From a virus, in IMG/VR virus record IMGVR_UViG_3300048833_000262, positions 1 through 27,245 of that record: a stretch of DNA of 27,245 nucleotides; one strand, given 5' to 3'. Under the pieces are notes generated by a model. The model was not told the origin of the DNA and did not search any database. It saw nothing but the letters and a program-made list of their open reading frames with translations. How positions within the stretch are numbered: position 1 is the first letter of the stretch; each line of letters opens with the position of its first letter. The translations under genes were made by a program, and so were the position numbers. This document shows, piece by piece, positions 16,703 to 25,093 of the stretch.

Positions 16703-18585
16703 ATCGCCTCGGGAACGCATGGAAGGCCCTGCGCGGCCTGAACACGCCGGCCGCTGGCCGGGTCCGCCGGTTCGATGGCGCCACCGTCGACCGCCTCACC
16801 AGCGCGTGGCTGTCCAGCAACACCGCCATCGACCAGGAACTGCGCGGGGATCTGGACCGCCTGCGCGCCCGCAGCCGGGACCTGTTCAAGAACAACGAAT
16901 ACGCGGCCAAGTTCGGCCGCATGGTGCGCAACAACGTGGTCGGGCCGGAAGGGTTCACCCTGCAGGCGCGTGCCGCGGATCCCGGCAACCGGCTGGACGG
17001 CGGCGCCAACCGCGCCATCGAGGCCGCGTGGTGGCGCTACCAGCGCCCGCAGCATTGCGATGTGGCCGGCAAGCGCGGCTTCCCGGACCTGTGCCGCAGC
17101 GTGGCGCTCGCGCTGGCGCGGGATGGCGAGTTCCTGGTGCGCCTGGTGCGCGGTCGCGGGGACTTCGGCCTGCAGCTGCAACTGCTGGACGTGGACCGCC
17201 TGGACACCAGCCTCAACCTGCCCGCCGCCAATGGCCGCAACGCCGTGGTGATGGGCGTGGAGATGGACGCCTACCGCAAGCCGGTGGCGTACCACATCCG
17301 CGCCGCCGCCGGCGCGGATGGCCGCTCGCAAAAGGTGGAGCGCGTGCCCGCGGCGGAGATCCTGCACGGCTTCATGCCGCTGGAAGACGAACAGGCGCGC
17401 GGCGTGCCGTGGCTGCACGCGGCCATGCGCATCCTCAACGACCTGAAGGGCTACCGCGAAGCCGCGGTGATCGCCGCCCGCATCGGCGCCAGCAAGATGG
17501 GCTTCTTCACCAACAAGGACGGCAGCCCGCCGCCCGGCGCGGAAGTGACTTCCACCGGCGACTTCGTCACCAGCGTTGCGCCGGGTGAGTTCGAAGTGCT
17601 GCCGGACGGCTACGGCTTCGAGAAGTTCGATCCCACCTACCCGCATGACCAGTTCGATGCGTTTTGCAAAGCCACCCTGCGCGGCACCGCCAGCGCCATC
17701 GGCGTGGCCTACAACGGCCTGGCGAATGACCTGGAAGGCGTCAACTTCAGCAGCATCCGCGCCGGCGTGATCGATGAACGCGACGAATGGATGGTGGTGC
17801 AGAACTTCCTGATCACCGCGTTCCTGACCCCGGTGTTCGAACTGTGGCTGCGCATGGCGCTCACCGCCGGCCGCATTGCCCTGGACAACGGCACCGCGCT
17901 GCCGCTGGCGAAGTACGACAAGTTCGCCGCCCACCAGTGGCAGGGCCGCCGCTGGCAGTGGGTGGACCCGCTGAAGGACATCGAGGCCAGCGTGATGGCC
18001 ATCAGCAACGGGCTGGCCAGTCCGCAGCAGATCGCCGCGCAGTCCGGCCGGGACGTGGAAGACATCCTGGACGACCTGCAAGTCTTCCAGGACATGCTGA
18101 AGGCACGCGGCCTGACCCTGGGCCCCGCGCCCGCGCCGGCCCCCGCCGCACCGGAAAAGCCGGAGCCGGCCGCAGCCGAAGACGTAGACGCGGAAGACAA
18201 CCGCACCGTGGCCGCCACCGCCATCGAAACCATGGGCGGCCTGGCGCGCGAAATGGCCGCGCAACTGCGCACCCACGGCGAGCGCCCGGTGAACCTGCAT
18301 ATCACCCAGGAGCCCGTGCGCGTCCACCTCACCCAGGCGGACACCCACGTCCACATCGCGCAGGAACGCGCGGAGCTGCAGCCCGCCCCGGTGGTCAACG
18401 TCACCGTGGAACCCACCCCGGTGCAGGTCAACGTGGAACCCGCGCAGGTGAACGTGGAACTGGAAGCCACCATGCCCGCGCCCACCGTCACCGTGGAACT
18501 GCCGCCGCGCCGCACGGACACCACCATCGAGCGCGACACCAGCGGCCGGATCAACAAGACCACCCAGATCGAACGCGACGCCTGA
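16699..18585 (+). CDS. Lambda-family portal protein, 628 aa, with repeat-rich tail
   Basis: Portal features: an N-terminal LSSNTAIDQELRGDLDRLRA region, RARSRDLFKNNEYAAKFGRM, NVVGPEGFTLQARA, and the characteristic ISNGLASPQQIAAQSGRDVE near residue 435. It forms the dodecameric DNA channel of the head. From about residue 470 the protein differs from standard portals: Pro/Ala linker, then repeated V-x-V-x-V strands (PVNLHITQEPVRVHLTQ, VVNVTVEPTPVQVNVEP, VNVELEATMPAPTVTVEL) and a charged end. The extension may be a surface or scaffolding segment. Start coupled to the previous gene. Confidence 0.92.
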   Translation: MNRLGNAWKALRGLNTPAAGRVRRFDGATVDRLTSAWLSSNTAIDQELRGDLDRLRARSRDLFKNNEYAAKFGRMVRNNVVGPEGFTLQARAADPGNRLDGGANRAIEAAWWRYQRPQHCDVAGKRGFPDLCRSVALALARDGEFLVRLVRGRGDFGLQLQLLDVDRLDTSLNLPAANGRNAVVMGVEMDAYRKPVAYHIRAAAGADGRSQKVERVPAAEILHGFMPLEDEQARGVPWLHAAMRILNDLKGYREAAVIAARIGASKMGFFTNKDGSPPPGAEVTSTGDFVTSVAPGEFEVLPDGYGFEKFDPTYPHDQFDAFCKATLRGTASAIGVAYNGLANDLEGVNFSSIRAGVIDERDEWMVVQNFLITAFLTPVFELWLRMALTAGRIALDNGTALPLAKYDKFAAHQWQGRRWQWVDPLKDIEASVMAISNGLASPQQIAAQSGRDVEDILDDLQVFQDMLKARGLTLGPAPAPAPAAPEKPEPAAAEDVDAEDNRTVAATAIETMGGLAREMAAQLRTHGERPVNLHITQEPVRVHLTQADTHVHIAQERAELQPAPVVNVTVEPTPVQVNVEPAQVNVELEATMPAPTVTVELPPRRTDTTIERDTSGRINKTTQIERDA

Positions 18586-18604
18586 CCCATTCGAGGATCC
18601 CGCA

Positions 18605-19018
18605 ATGTCCCTGTCCAATGCCACCGAATCCGATGTGCTCGACTTCCTGCTGAAGGGCGTCGACCCCGCCTGGCGCGCCGGCGCCACTGGCTATTTCGCG
18701 CTGGTGACCGGCGCCAGCGTCGATGAAGTCGATCCCATGGCCAACGAATGCACCTACACCGGCTATGCCCGCGTGGCGCAGACCAAAGCCACCGCCTTTG
18801 CCGGCACCGGGTCCAGCCGCACCAATGCCAACCTGGTCGCGTTCGGCAAGCGAACGGACGCCGGCGCCACCCAGACTGCGGAGTTTCTGGTCTGGTGCGA
18901 TACCGCCTCCGGCCCGGTGAACATGGCCATCATCGCCGCGCTGGATGACCCGCTGGCCATCGCCATCAACATCCGCCCGCAGGTGGAAGCCAATCAAGCC
19001 ACCTTCACGGCGGAGTGA
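18605..19018 (+). CDS. Phage tail-fiber-type structural protein, 137 aa
   Basis: A GAGGATCCCGCA ribosome-binding site precedes ATG 18605. MSLSNATESDVLDFLLKGVD is followed by ATGYFALVTGASVDEVDPMA and YTGYARVAQTKATAFAG, the pattern of small phage structural proteins with a YARVxV strand, often annotated tail fiber. The end (PLAIAINIRPQVEANQATF) suggests beta strands. Its place between portal and capsid is unusual for a fiber protein, so it may be a head or neck decoration. Role inferred. Confidence 0.7.
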   Translation: MSLSNATESDVLDFLLKGVDPAWRAGATGYFALVTGASVDEVDPMANECTYTGYARVAQTKATAFAGTGSSRTNANLVAFGKRTDAGATQTAEFLVWCDTASGPVNMAIIAALDDPLAIAINIRPQVEANQATFTAE

Positions 19019-19021
19019 TCG

Positions 19022-19867
19022 ATGGGCTTCATCGGCACACGCGATCTGGGGCTGGCCGAACAGGCCGGCCGCACGCATTTCTGCAGCCTGCGCAAGGTGC
19101 CGTCGCAGGCGTCTACCGCGCTTGGCTGGGTGGATCTGTCGATGGCGGCGGGCAACCCGCTGCCGCAGTATTACGCCTCCAACCCGCTGGAATCGGCGCG
19201 GCTGGACGGGTTCCGCGGCGTGTTCCACGGCGCCGACAAAGCGCCCAGCACCATGCACCTGACCGACCTGAATCTGGTCACGCCCACGGCGGCATTGGTG
19301 GGCCGCTACAAGATGCTCCGCCACGGCCTGTACTACCCGTTTCTGGATGGCGATTCGCTGGACCAGCAGGACCTGTTGAACAGCGTAGCGCCTGAAAATG
19401 CGCCCGCGGCCGGGTGGAAAGTGATGATCGTGGCGGTGGCGCCCACGCTGGGCGGCGGCACGCTGACCTTCAATTACATGCGCAACGGCGTGGAGAAAAC
19501 CTCGCCCGTCATCGCGCTGAATACCGCGGTGGTCAATATCGCCAGCATCGCCACCGGTGATGCCGCGGTCGCCGCGGGCGGCCAGCCTTTTGCCCGCCTG
19601 GCGAACGGCGACGAGGGCGTGGACATCCTCACCAGCGTCACGTTCATCGCACCCTCGGGCGGCCTGTTCGCCTTCGTGCTGGTCGATCCAATCGCCGACC
19701 TCGCCATCCGCGAAATCAACACCGCGGCGGAGAAGAACTTCGTGCAGGCGCATCCCGGTGCGCCGCGCATCTACGACGGCGACTACATCAACTTCATCGC
19801 CAACCCTGCCGCCAGCGTGGCCGCGGGCCAGCTGGCGGGTTTCTGCAAATTCGCCTGGAGCGCATGA
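19022..19867 (+). CDS. Phage structural protein, 281 aa
   Basis: Starts MGFIGTRDLGLAEQAGRTHF, 3 nt after the previous stop. A beta-rich region has PLPQYYASNPLESARLDGFR and an aromatic YKMLRHGLYYPFLDGDSL. The second half (GGTLTFNYMRNGVEKTSPVI onward) looks like an immunoglobulin-like or jelly-roll domain with alternating hydrophobic residues. No catalytic motif. It may be a receptor-binding or decoration protein; family unrecognised. Confidence 0.68.
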   Translation: MGFIGTRDLGLAEQAGRTHFCSLRKVPSQASTALGWVDLSMAAGNPLPQYYASNPLESARLDGFRGVFHGADKAPSTMHLTDLNLVTPTAALVGRYKMLRHGLYYPFLDGDSLDQQDLLNSVAPENAPAAGWKVMIVAVAPTLGGGTLTFNYMRNGVEKTSPVIALNTAVVNIASIATGDAAVAAGGQPFARLANGDEGVDILTSVTFIAPSGGLFAFVLVDPIADLAIREINTAAEKNFVQAHPGAPRIYDGDYINFIANPAASVAAGQLAGFCKFAWSA

Positions 19868-19868
19868 C

Positions 19869-20777
19869 ATGGGGTTCACCTCGCACGACGACCTGCTGAC
19901 CCAACTCACTGCCGGCAAGTACGTCCGCCCGGAATCGTCCAAGATCACCAGCCCGGTGCACACCGCCGGCGGCTGGCACCTGCTGACGGCCAACAACGGC
20001 AACCCGAACGCGGGTACCTTCCCCGGGTCTTCGCTGGCGTGGCAGGGATGCACGGAAACCGCCGGAGACGGGACCACCATCATCGGCGTGCAGCACGGCG
20101 GCAATCCCGGCGGCGCCGCCACCAAGCACCTGCTCTCCATCGGCGCGTCCATCGTGGCCGCCGCGGGGGCGCCGTGGCAGCTGAAACTGGTCGACCTGAT
20201 CGGCTACTACAAACTGACCGGCACGGACGTGACCGGCACCGGCGTGCGCACCCTGACCGGTACGCCCACCCACCGCTACGGCAACGGCGACGGCGTGCAA
20301 GCCTGCATCGTCTCGGTGACCGCGCCCACCGCGGGCGGCCCCAATATCACCGCGTCCAGCTACACCAATGCCGCCGGCACCGCTTCCCGAGCTTTCCAGG
20401 GCACGCCAAGTTGCGGCGCAGCGGCAGACGCCTACGCCACCCGCGTGCTGCATTCCGGGAATGCCGCCGGCCGCTACGGTCCGTTCCTGCCGCGGCAGGG
20501 CGCCGATACCGGCGTGCGCAGCATCCAGTCCATCACCCTGTCGGGCGGCACCGCGTACACCGGCTCCGGCGTGCTGGCGATCTGTCTGGTCAAGCCGCTG
20601 GCCGACATCAGCATCCCGGTCTCCGGCATGTGGAGCGAGCGCGACCTGGTGAACCAGATCAACTCCATGCCGAAGATCGCCGATGGCGCGTGCCTGGCGT
20701 GGATGCTGTTCGGCACCGGCGCCACCACCGCGAACTCGCCGCTGACCACCGCGCTGGACATCGGCTGGGGCGGCTGA
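19869..20777 (+). CDS. Phage structural protein, 302 aa
   Basis: ATG 19869 begins MGFTSHDDLLTQLTAGKYVR. The protein is Gly/Thr-rich and beta-structured (for example GVRTLTGTPTHRYGNGDGVQ, SITLSGGTAYTGSGVLAICL) and ends with MPKIADGACLAWMLFGTGAT. Both this gene and the one before it have a short helical start and long beta regions, so they may form a complex. Possible head fiber or tail spike component; unconfirmed. Confidence 0.68.
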   Translation: MGFTSHDDLLTQLTAGKYVRPESSKITSPVHTAGGWHLLTANNGNPNAGTFPGSSLAWQGCTETAGDGTTIIGVQHGGNPGGAATKHLLSIGASIVAAAGAPWQLKLVDLIGYYKLTGTDVTGTGVRTLTGTPTHRYGNGDGVQACIVSVTAPTAGGPNITASSYTNAAGTASRAFQGTPSCGAAADAYATRVLHSGNAAGRYGPFLPRQGADTGVRSIQSITLSGGTAYTGSGVLAICLVKPLADISIPVSGMWSERDLVNQINSMPKIADGACLAWMLFGTGATTANSPLTTALDIGWGG

Positions 20778-20780
20778 TCC

Positions 20781-21611
20781 ATGCTGATCTGCAACGGCGT
20801 GCGTGCAGGGGGCGGCCCCATGCGCTACCACGGGGGCAACTCCGCGCTCGCCGTTGACCGTGCCCGCTTCGCCACCGCTGCGCTGGCAATGGGGTTCAAC
20901 CTCGGCGAGGCCACCGTGGTCGCGGGCGTAAGCATCGCCAATGCCTCCGGCATCCCCGCCGGCGTGCGCCACCCGCAGGCGTGGGTGCTGCCGATCAAGG
21001 GCGGCGCCATCAAGTCCTACCGCCGCGGCGGGGTGACGGTGGCGGCCAGCGCGACCGGCGAAATGGGCTTGGCGCGTGGCGCGGTGTGCACCATCCAGAT
21101 CGATGCGCAGGCCGTTGGCGGATTGGTGGCCAGCGCCAGCGGCAGCGCAACGGTGTCCGTCAACGGACAGGCCGCCATCGTGGCCACGCTGTCCAGCGCC
21201 TGCAGCGCCACTGTCAGCATCAACGCCGCCGCCATCATCGATGCGCAGGCATCGCTGGGCGCGCAGGCCAGCATCACTGTGAACGGTACCGCGCAGGCGA
21301 TGGGCCTGGGCAGCATGTCCGCCAGCACCGTCGACAACACCACGCTCACCGCCGCCGGCATTGCCGCCGCGGTGTGGAACGCCCTGCAGGCGGATCACAT
21401 TGCAGGCGGCACCATGGGCGAAGCCCTCAACACCGCCGGCAGCGGCGGACTGTCGCCCGCCCAAGCCGCCATGCTCCGCGAACTCTTCGAACTCCACGGC
21501 CTGGACCCGGCCAAGCCGCTGGTGGTCAGTCCCACCGCCCGCACCGCGGGTGACCTGGCGCAGACCGTGGCGGAGGCCGCCGGCACCACCACCGTCACCC
21601 GCGTGCCCTGA
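20781..21611 (+). CDS. Phage structural protein, 276 aa, with repeated Ala/Val segments
   Basis: ATG 20781 is 3 nt after the previous stop. The middle consists of repeated short strands (GSATVSVNGQAAIVATLSSA, SATVSINAAAIIDAQASLGA, QASITVNGTAQAMGLGS), suggesting a beta-helix or fibrous repeat. The C-terminal part has LSPAQAAMLRELFELHGLDP and LVVSPTARTAGDLAQTVAEA. A fibrous head or tail protein is likely. The stop overlaps the next start as TGATG. Confidence 0.7.
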   Translation: MLICNGVRAGGGPMRYHGGNSALAVDRARFATAALAMGFNLGEATVVAGVSIANASGIPAGVRHPQAWVLPIKGGAIKSYRRGGVTVAASATGEMGLARGAVCTIQIDAQAVGGLVASASGSATVSVNGQAAIVATLSSACSATVSINAAAIIDAQASLGAQASITVNGTAQAMGLGSMSASTVDNTTLTAAGIAAAVWNALQADHIAGGTMGEALNTAGSGGLSPAQAAMLRELFELHGLDPAKPLVVSPTARTAGDLAQTVAEAAGTTTVTRVP

Positions 21612-21817
21612 TGCTCACCTCGCGTGGCGTAGCGCTGCAGGGTGTCGGCCTCAGCGCGCTGGCGCTGGCGCTGCAGGGCCTGATCGGGGGCGATGCACCG
21701 CCGCTCCCGCCGTGGTGGCAGGGCGGGTTCACCAGCGTGTTCCTGCCCGCGCCGAAGCTGCAGTTCACGGACGCGATCGAAGACGAAGAGGCGCTGCTCA
21801 TCGCCCACGCAATCTGA
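21611..21817 (+). CDS. Small phage protein, 68 aa
   Basis: Translationally coupled (TGATG) to the previous gene. It starts with a hydrophobic helix (GVGLSALALALQGLIGG), followed by a Pro/Trp turn (PPLPPWWQGGF) and an acidic end (TDAIEDEEALLIAHAI). Could be a membrane-associated or chaperone-like accessory of the preceding structural protein. Unknown family. Confidence 0.6.
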   Translation: MLTSRGVALQGVGLSALALALQGLIGGDAPPLPPWWQGGFTSVFLPAPKLQFTDAIEDEEALLIAHAI

Positions 21818-21824
21818 TGCAAAT

Positions 21825-21852
21825 CGGAAATGGTTTGCCTTACTCATTTCCG
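21825..21852 (+). promoter_or_regulatory. 28-bp stem-loop element, copy 2
   Basis: CGGAAATG, loop GTTTGCCTTACT, CATTTCCG: a perfect 8-bp stem and the same 12-nt loop as the copy at 16109. It occupies the gap before the protease-capsid gene. A late promoter, processing site or regulator-binding site is possible; only the conserved sequence is observed. Confidence 0.72.
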
Positions 21853-21875
21853 GATTGCTCGCCACGATGCTGGTC

Positions 21876-23714
21876 ATGAACATGCCCAGCGAACTGATCC
21901 CCGGTACCCGCAGCGAGCGCTTCTTCCAACTTGGCGGGGAGCGCAGCGCCATCAACGTCGAAGACCGCACGGTCGAACTCGCGTTCAGCAGCGACACCGA
22001 CCAGGTGCAGCGCGGCTGGGGCGTGGAGATCCTGGACCATGCGCCCAAGAGCATCCGCCTGGGCCGCCTGAAGTCGGGCGGCCCGGTGCTGGTGGACCAC
22101 GACAGCCGCGACCATGTCGGCGTCATCGAATCGGTACGGATCGGCGCGGACAAGGTTGGCCGCGCCGTGGTGCGCTTCGGGAGGAGCGTGCGTGCTGGTG
22201 AGGTGTTCCAGGACATCGTGGACGGCATCCGTCGCAACGTTTCCGTCGGCTACCTGATCCACGCCGCCGTCCTCGAGGCCGAGCGCGACGGTGTGCCCAC
22301 GTACCGCGTGACCGACTGGGAACCCTACGAAATCTCCCTTGTCAGCATCCCCGCCGACGCTTCCGTCGGCGTGGGCCGTGCTGCGCCACCCATCACCCGC
22401 AAGGACCCCGCCATGACCACCGAAACCGAAATTCCCGCGGTCAACGCCGCCGACGAACAGCGCCGCGGCGCCGAAGCCGAGCGCACCCGCGTGCGCGAAA
22501 TCCTCGCCATCGGCGAAGCGCACAACCTGCGCGAACTCGCCGGCAAGGCCGTCGCCGACGGCGTCGCCCTGGACACCTTCCGCGCCGAAGCGCTCGCCAA
22601 GGTGCGCACCCAGCCCACGCAGACGGCCGAGATCGGCCTCACCGTGAAGGAAACCAACAACTACAGCATGGTCCGCATGCTGCACTCGCTGGCCAACCCC
22701 ACCGACCAGCGCGCCCGCGAGGCCGCCGCGTTCGAACACGAATGCAGCCGCGCCGCCGCGGAGAAGCAGGGCCGCGACATCAAGGGCATCCTGGTGCCGT
22801 ATGACGTGCTGCGCGGTTCCATGCAGCGCGAACTGACCGTGGGCACCGCCACCGCCGGCGGCCACACCGTCGAGACCATGCTCGACAGCGCGAACTTCAT
22901 CGAGTTGCTGCGCAACGCCATGGTCATCACCCGCATGGGCTCGCGCATCCTGGACGGCCTGGTCGGAAATCTGGCCATCCCGCGCATGACCGGCGGCGCC
23001 ACCGGCTACTGGGTGGCGGAATCCGGCAGCCCGACCGAAAGCCAGCAGGCGTTCGACCAGGTGACCATGTCGCCGAAGACCGTGGGCGCCCGCACCAAGC
23101 TGTCCCGCCGCCTGCTGCTGCAGTCCAGCATCGCCATCGAGAACCTGGTCCGCAACGACCTGGCCACCGTGCTGGGCCTCACCCTGCAGGCCGCGGCCAT
23201 CAAGGGCGGCGGGTCGAATGAACCCACCGGCATCCTGGCCACGGCCGGCATCGGCGCGGTCGCCGGCGGCACCAACGGCCTGGCGCTCAACTGGGCGAAC
23301 ACCGTGGCGCTGGAAACCGCCGTGGCGGTGGCCAACGCGGACGTGGGCACCCTGGGTTACCTGACCAACGCCAAGGTGCGCGGCAAGGCCAAGACCACGG
23401 AGAAGTTCGCCGGCACCAACGGCATGCCGCTGTGGGCGGACGGCAACACCCCGCTCAACGGCTACCAGACCGCGGTCACCAACGCCGTGCCCAGCAACCT
23501 GACCAAGGGCTCCGCCTCCGGCATCTGTTCGGCGCTGATCTTCGGCAACTTCGCCGATCTGCTGCTGGGCATGTGGGGTGGCCTGGAACTGCAGGTGGAC
23601 CCGTACAGCGCGGGCGACTCCGGCAGCGTGATCGTGCGCGCTTTCCAGGACACGGACGTCGCCGTCCGCCACCCGGAAAGCTTCGCCGCGATCCAGGACC
23701 TGCTGACCACCTGA
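21876..23714 (+). CDS. Fused HK97 prohead protease and major capsid protein, 612 aa
   Basis: Residues 1-175 are an S78 prohead protease: His75 in VLVDHDS and Ser123 in RNVSVGY are the expected catalytic residues, with PYEISLVSIPADASVG following. A linker of about 100 helical residues (scaffold-like delta domain, EQRRGAEAERTRVREILAIG) joins the HK97-fold capsid from about residue 275: YWVAESGSPTESQQAFDQVT, SRRLLLQSSIAIENLVRND, and the end VIVRAFQDTDVAVRHPESFA. ATG 21876 is preferred; 21867 and 21882 are possible, and none has a strong Shine-Dalgarno. ATG 22413 with AAGGA upstream might give a separate scaffold-capsid product. Confidence 0.9.
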   Translation: MNMPSELIPGTRSERFFQLGGERSAINVEDRTVELAFSSDTDQVQRGWGVEILDHAPKSIRLGRLKSGGPVLVDHDSRDHVGVIESVRIGADKVGRAVVRFGRSVRAGEVFQDIVDGIRRNVSVGYLIHAAVLEAERDGVPTYRVTDWEPYEISLVSIPADASVGVGRAAPPITRKDPAMTTETEIPAVNAADEQRRGAEAERTRVREILAIGEAHNLRELAGKAVADGVALDTFRAEALAKVRTQPTQTAEIGLTVKETNNYSMVRMLHSLANPTDQRAREAAAFEHECSRAAAEKQGRDIKGILVPYDVLRGSMQRELTVGTATAGGHTVETMLDSANFIELLRNAMVITRMGSRILDGLVGNLAIPRMTGGATGYWVAESGSPTESQQAFDQVTMSPKTVGARTKLSRRLLLQSSIAIENLVRNDLATVLGLTLQAAAIKGGGSNEPTGILATAGIGAVAGGTNGLALNWANTVALETAVAVANADVGTLGYLTNAKVRGKAKTTEKFAGTNGMPLWADGNTPLNGYQTAVTNAVPSNLTKGSASGICSALIFGNFADLLLGMWGGLELQVDPYSAGDSGSVIVRAFQDTDVAVRHPESFAAIQDLLTT

Positions 23715-23726
23715 GCCTGACCCACC

Positions 23727-23761
23727 CGCCGCCGGGTTGCCCCTGTCAGGGCCCGGCGGCG
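23727..23761 (+). terminator. Strong stem-loop after the capsid gene, no U-tract
   Basis: CGCCGCCGGG (23727-23736) pairs with CCCGGCGGCG (23752-23761), 10 perfect pairs. No run of T follows, so it is more likely to protect the capsid mRNA 3' end or reduce read-through to the lysis genes than to act as a full terminator. Confidence 0.45.
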
Positions 23762-23793
23762 CGGTGGCCCTCACCACGTCAAGGGATTGAACA

Positions 23794-23997
23794 ATGCAGT
23801 CGAACTTCGCGCATGAAGCCAACGTGGCGGCGATGAAGGCAACGCCCGCCGTTGCGGTCATGACCGCATCGGTATCTGGCTGGTCGGTGCAGCAGTGGAT
23901 GTACGCCGCCACCATCGGTTACATCGTGCTGCAGGCCGGCTACCTGTGCTGGAAGTGGTGGAGCGAGTTCCGCCGCGGAAACAGGCGCCGCAAGTGA
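23794..23997 (+). CDS. Probable holin, 67 aa
   Basis: AAGGGATTGAACA precedes ATG 23794. After a hydrophilic start there is one or two hydrophobic segments (TPAVAVMTASVSGWSVQQWM and YAATIGYIVLQAGYLCWKWW) and a strongly basic tail (EFRRGNRRRK), as in small phage holins. Position directly before the endolysin supports the role: timing of membrane permeabilisation. The TGA overlaps the GTG start of the endolysin gene. Confidence 0.78.
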   Translation: MQSNFAHEANVAAMKATPAVAVMTASVSGWSVQQWMYAATIGYIVLQAGYLCWKWWSEFRRGNRRRK

Positions 23998-24521
23998 ACG
24001 ACGATCGCGCCCCCTCGCGCCTGCCGGTCAAGCTGCTGGTCCTGAGCGTGGCCGGCTTCGTTGCGTGGGTGGCCAGCGAAGGCTACACGCCCACCCCGGT
24101 CATCCCGACCAAGGGCGACGTGCCCACCATCGGCCACGGCTCCACCCGCTACGAAGACGGCACCCCGGTGCGCCTGAGTGACCCGCCGGTCACCCGCAAG
24201 CGTGCGGAGCAACTGGCGCGCAACCTGCACGCGCAGGAAGAAACGCGCTTCAAGGATTCCCTGCCCGGTGTGCGGATGACGCAGGGCGAGTACGACCTCT
24301 ACCTGGACTTCGTGGGGCAGTACGGCATCGGCAACTGGCGCGCGTCCAGCATGCGCAAGCACCTGCTGCGCGGCGAGTACCGCGCCGCTTGCGATGCGCT
24401 GCTGCGCTACCGCTACGCCGCCGGCTTCGATTGCTCCACCCCCGGCAACCGCCGCTGCCCCGGCGTGTGGACGCGCCAGCGCCAGCGCCATGCCAAGTGC
24501 GTGGCGGAGCAGGCGGCATGA
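23994..24521 (+). CDS. SAR-type endolysin, GH24-like, 175 aa
   Basis: GTG start overlapping the holin stop (GTGA). The N-terminus (LPVKLLVLSVAGFVAWVASE) is a weakly hydrophobic signal-arrest-release helix without signal peptidase site, so the enzyme should be tethered and then released when the membrane is depolarised. The lysozyme part has Glu29 in ASEGYT and Thr45 in VPTIGHG, with Asp42 three residues before the Thr rather than six as in T4 lysozyme. CSTPGNRRCPGVWTRQRQRH forms the C-terminal lobe. It cleaves peptidoglycan. Confidence 0.88.
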   Translation: MNDDRAPSRLPVKLLVLSVAGFVAWVASEGYTPTPVIPTKGDVPTIGHGSTRYEDGTPVRLSDPPVTRKRAEQLARNLHAQEETRFKDSLPGVRMTQGEYDLYLDFVGQYGIGNWRASSMRKHLLRGEYRAACDALLRYRYAAGFDCSTPGNRRCPGVWTRQRQRHAKCVAEQAA

Positions 24522-25093
24522 ACATCGACCCCATCCGCGCCGCCATCGCGCCCTACGCGCTGCTGATCAAGGCTGGCGCGCTGGTCGCGGCCGTGCTGCT
24601 GGTATTCGCGCTGGGCTGGAACCGTGGCGCAGACCGCTGGCATGGCAAGTACGAAGGCGAGCGCCGCGCGCACGCCGCCACCCGGGCACAGCACGCCGCC
24701 ACCCTGCGCCGGCTGGCCGAGCAGACCGCCGCGGTGGCTCGCAAGGCGAAGGCCGCCAGCGTGCAAGTGAAGGCCGATCGCAAGGCCGCCGATGACAAAC
24801 TGAAGGACGCCACCCATGAAGCGAAGCGCAACGCTGCTGCCCTGGCTGCTGCTCTGCGTGCTGGCCAGCAGCGGCTGTCGAGCACCTGGGCCTGTCCTGC
24901 GGCCGGATCCGCAGCCGGTGGTGCTGCCGGCGATGCCGGACAAGCCGCAGCCGCAAGGCAGTACGACAGCGCGGCGCGAATTGTTGCAGCCGCAGACGCC
25001 GACGCCGCCGTGATCGGCTGGCTGTGGGACAGCTGGAAGGCCGACCGCAGCGCCGTCATCGCGGCGGGTTGCGCCGTGGAGGCCGCGCGATGA
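24518..25093 (+). CDS. Rz-like i-spanin, 191 aa
   Basis: ATG overlaps the endolysin stop as ATGA. One N-terminal membrane helix (LLIKAGALVAAVLLVFALGW) is followed by a long charged helix (ERRAHAATRAQHAATLRRLA and KAKAASVQVKADRKAADDKL), the i-spanin layout. A DUF2514-like Ala-rich end follows. It pairs with the lipoprotein encoded in another frame inside it to fuse inner and outer membranes at lysis. Confidence 0.82.
   Translation: MNIDPIRAAIAPYALLIKAGALVAAVLLVFALGWNRGADRWHGKYEGERRAHAATRAQHAATLRRLAEQTAAVARKAKAASVQVKADRKAADDKLKDATHEAKRNAAALAAALRAGQQRLSSTWACPAAGSAAGGAAGDAGQAAAARQYDSAARIVAAADADAAVIGWLWDSWKADRSAVIAAGCAVEAAR
24816..25013 (+). CDS. Rz1-like o-spanin lipoprotein, nested in Rz, 65 aa
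   Basis: Starts MKRSATLLPWLLLCVLASSG and has a lipobox ASSGC (Cys21), then a proline-rich mature part (PVLRPDPQPVVLPAMPDKPQ, ending TPTPP). This is the o-spanin signature. It lies entirely within the Rz-like gene in a different frame, as in lambda Rz/Rz1. Expected in the outer membrane. Confidence 0.85.
   Translation: MKRSATLLPWLLLCVLASSGCRAPGPVLRPDPQPVVLPAMPDKPQPQGSTTARRELLQPQTPTPP

Noticed and set aside
23727-23761. Full intrinsic terminator after the capsid gene
   Set aside because: Strong stem but no T-run after it; kept only as a weak terminator call.
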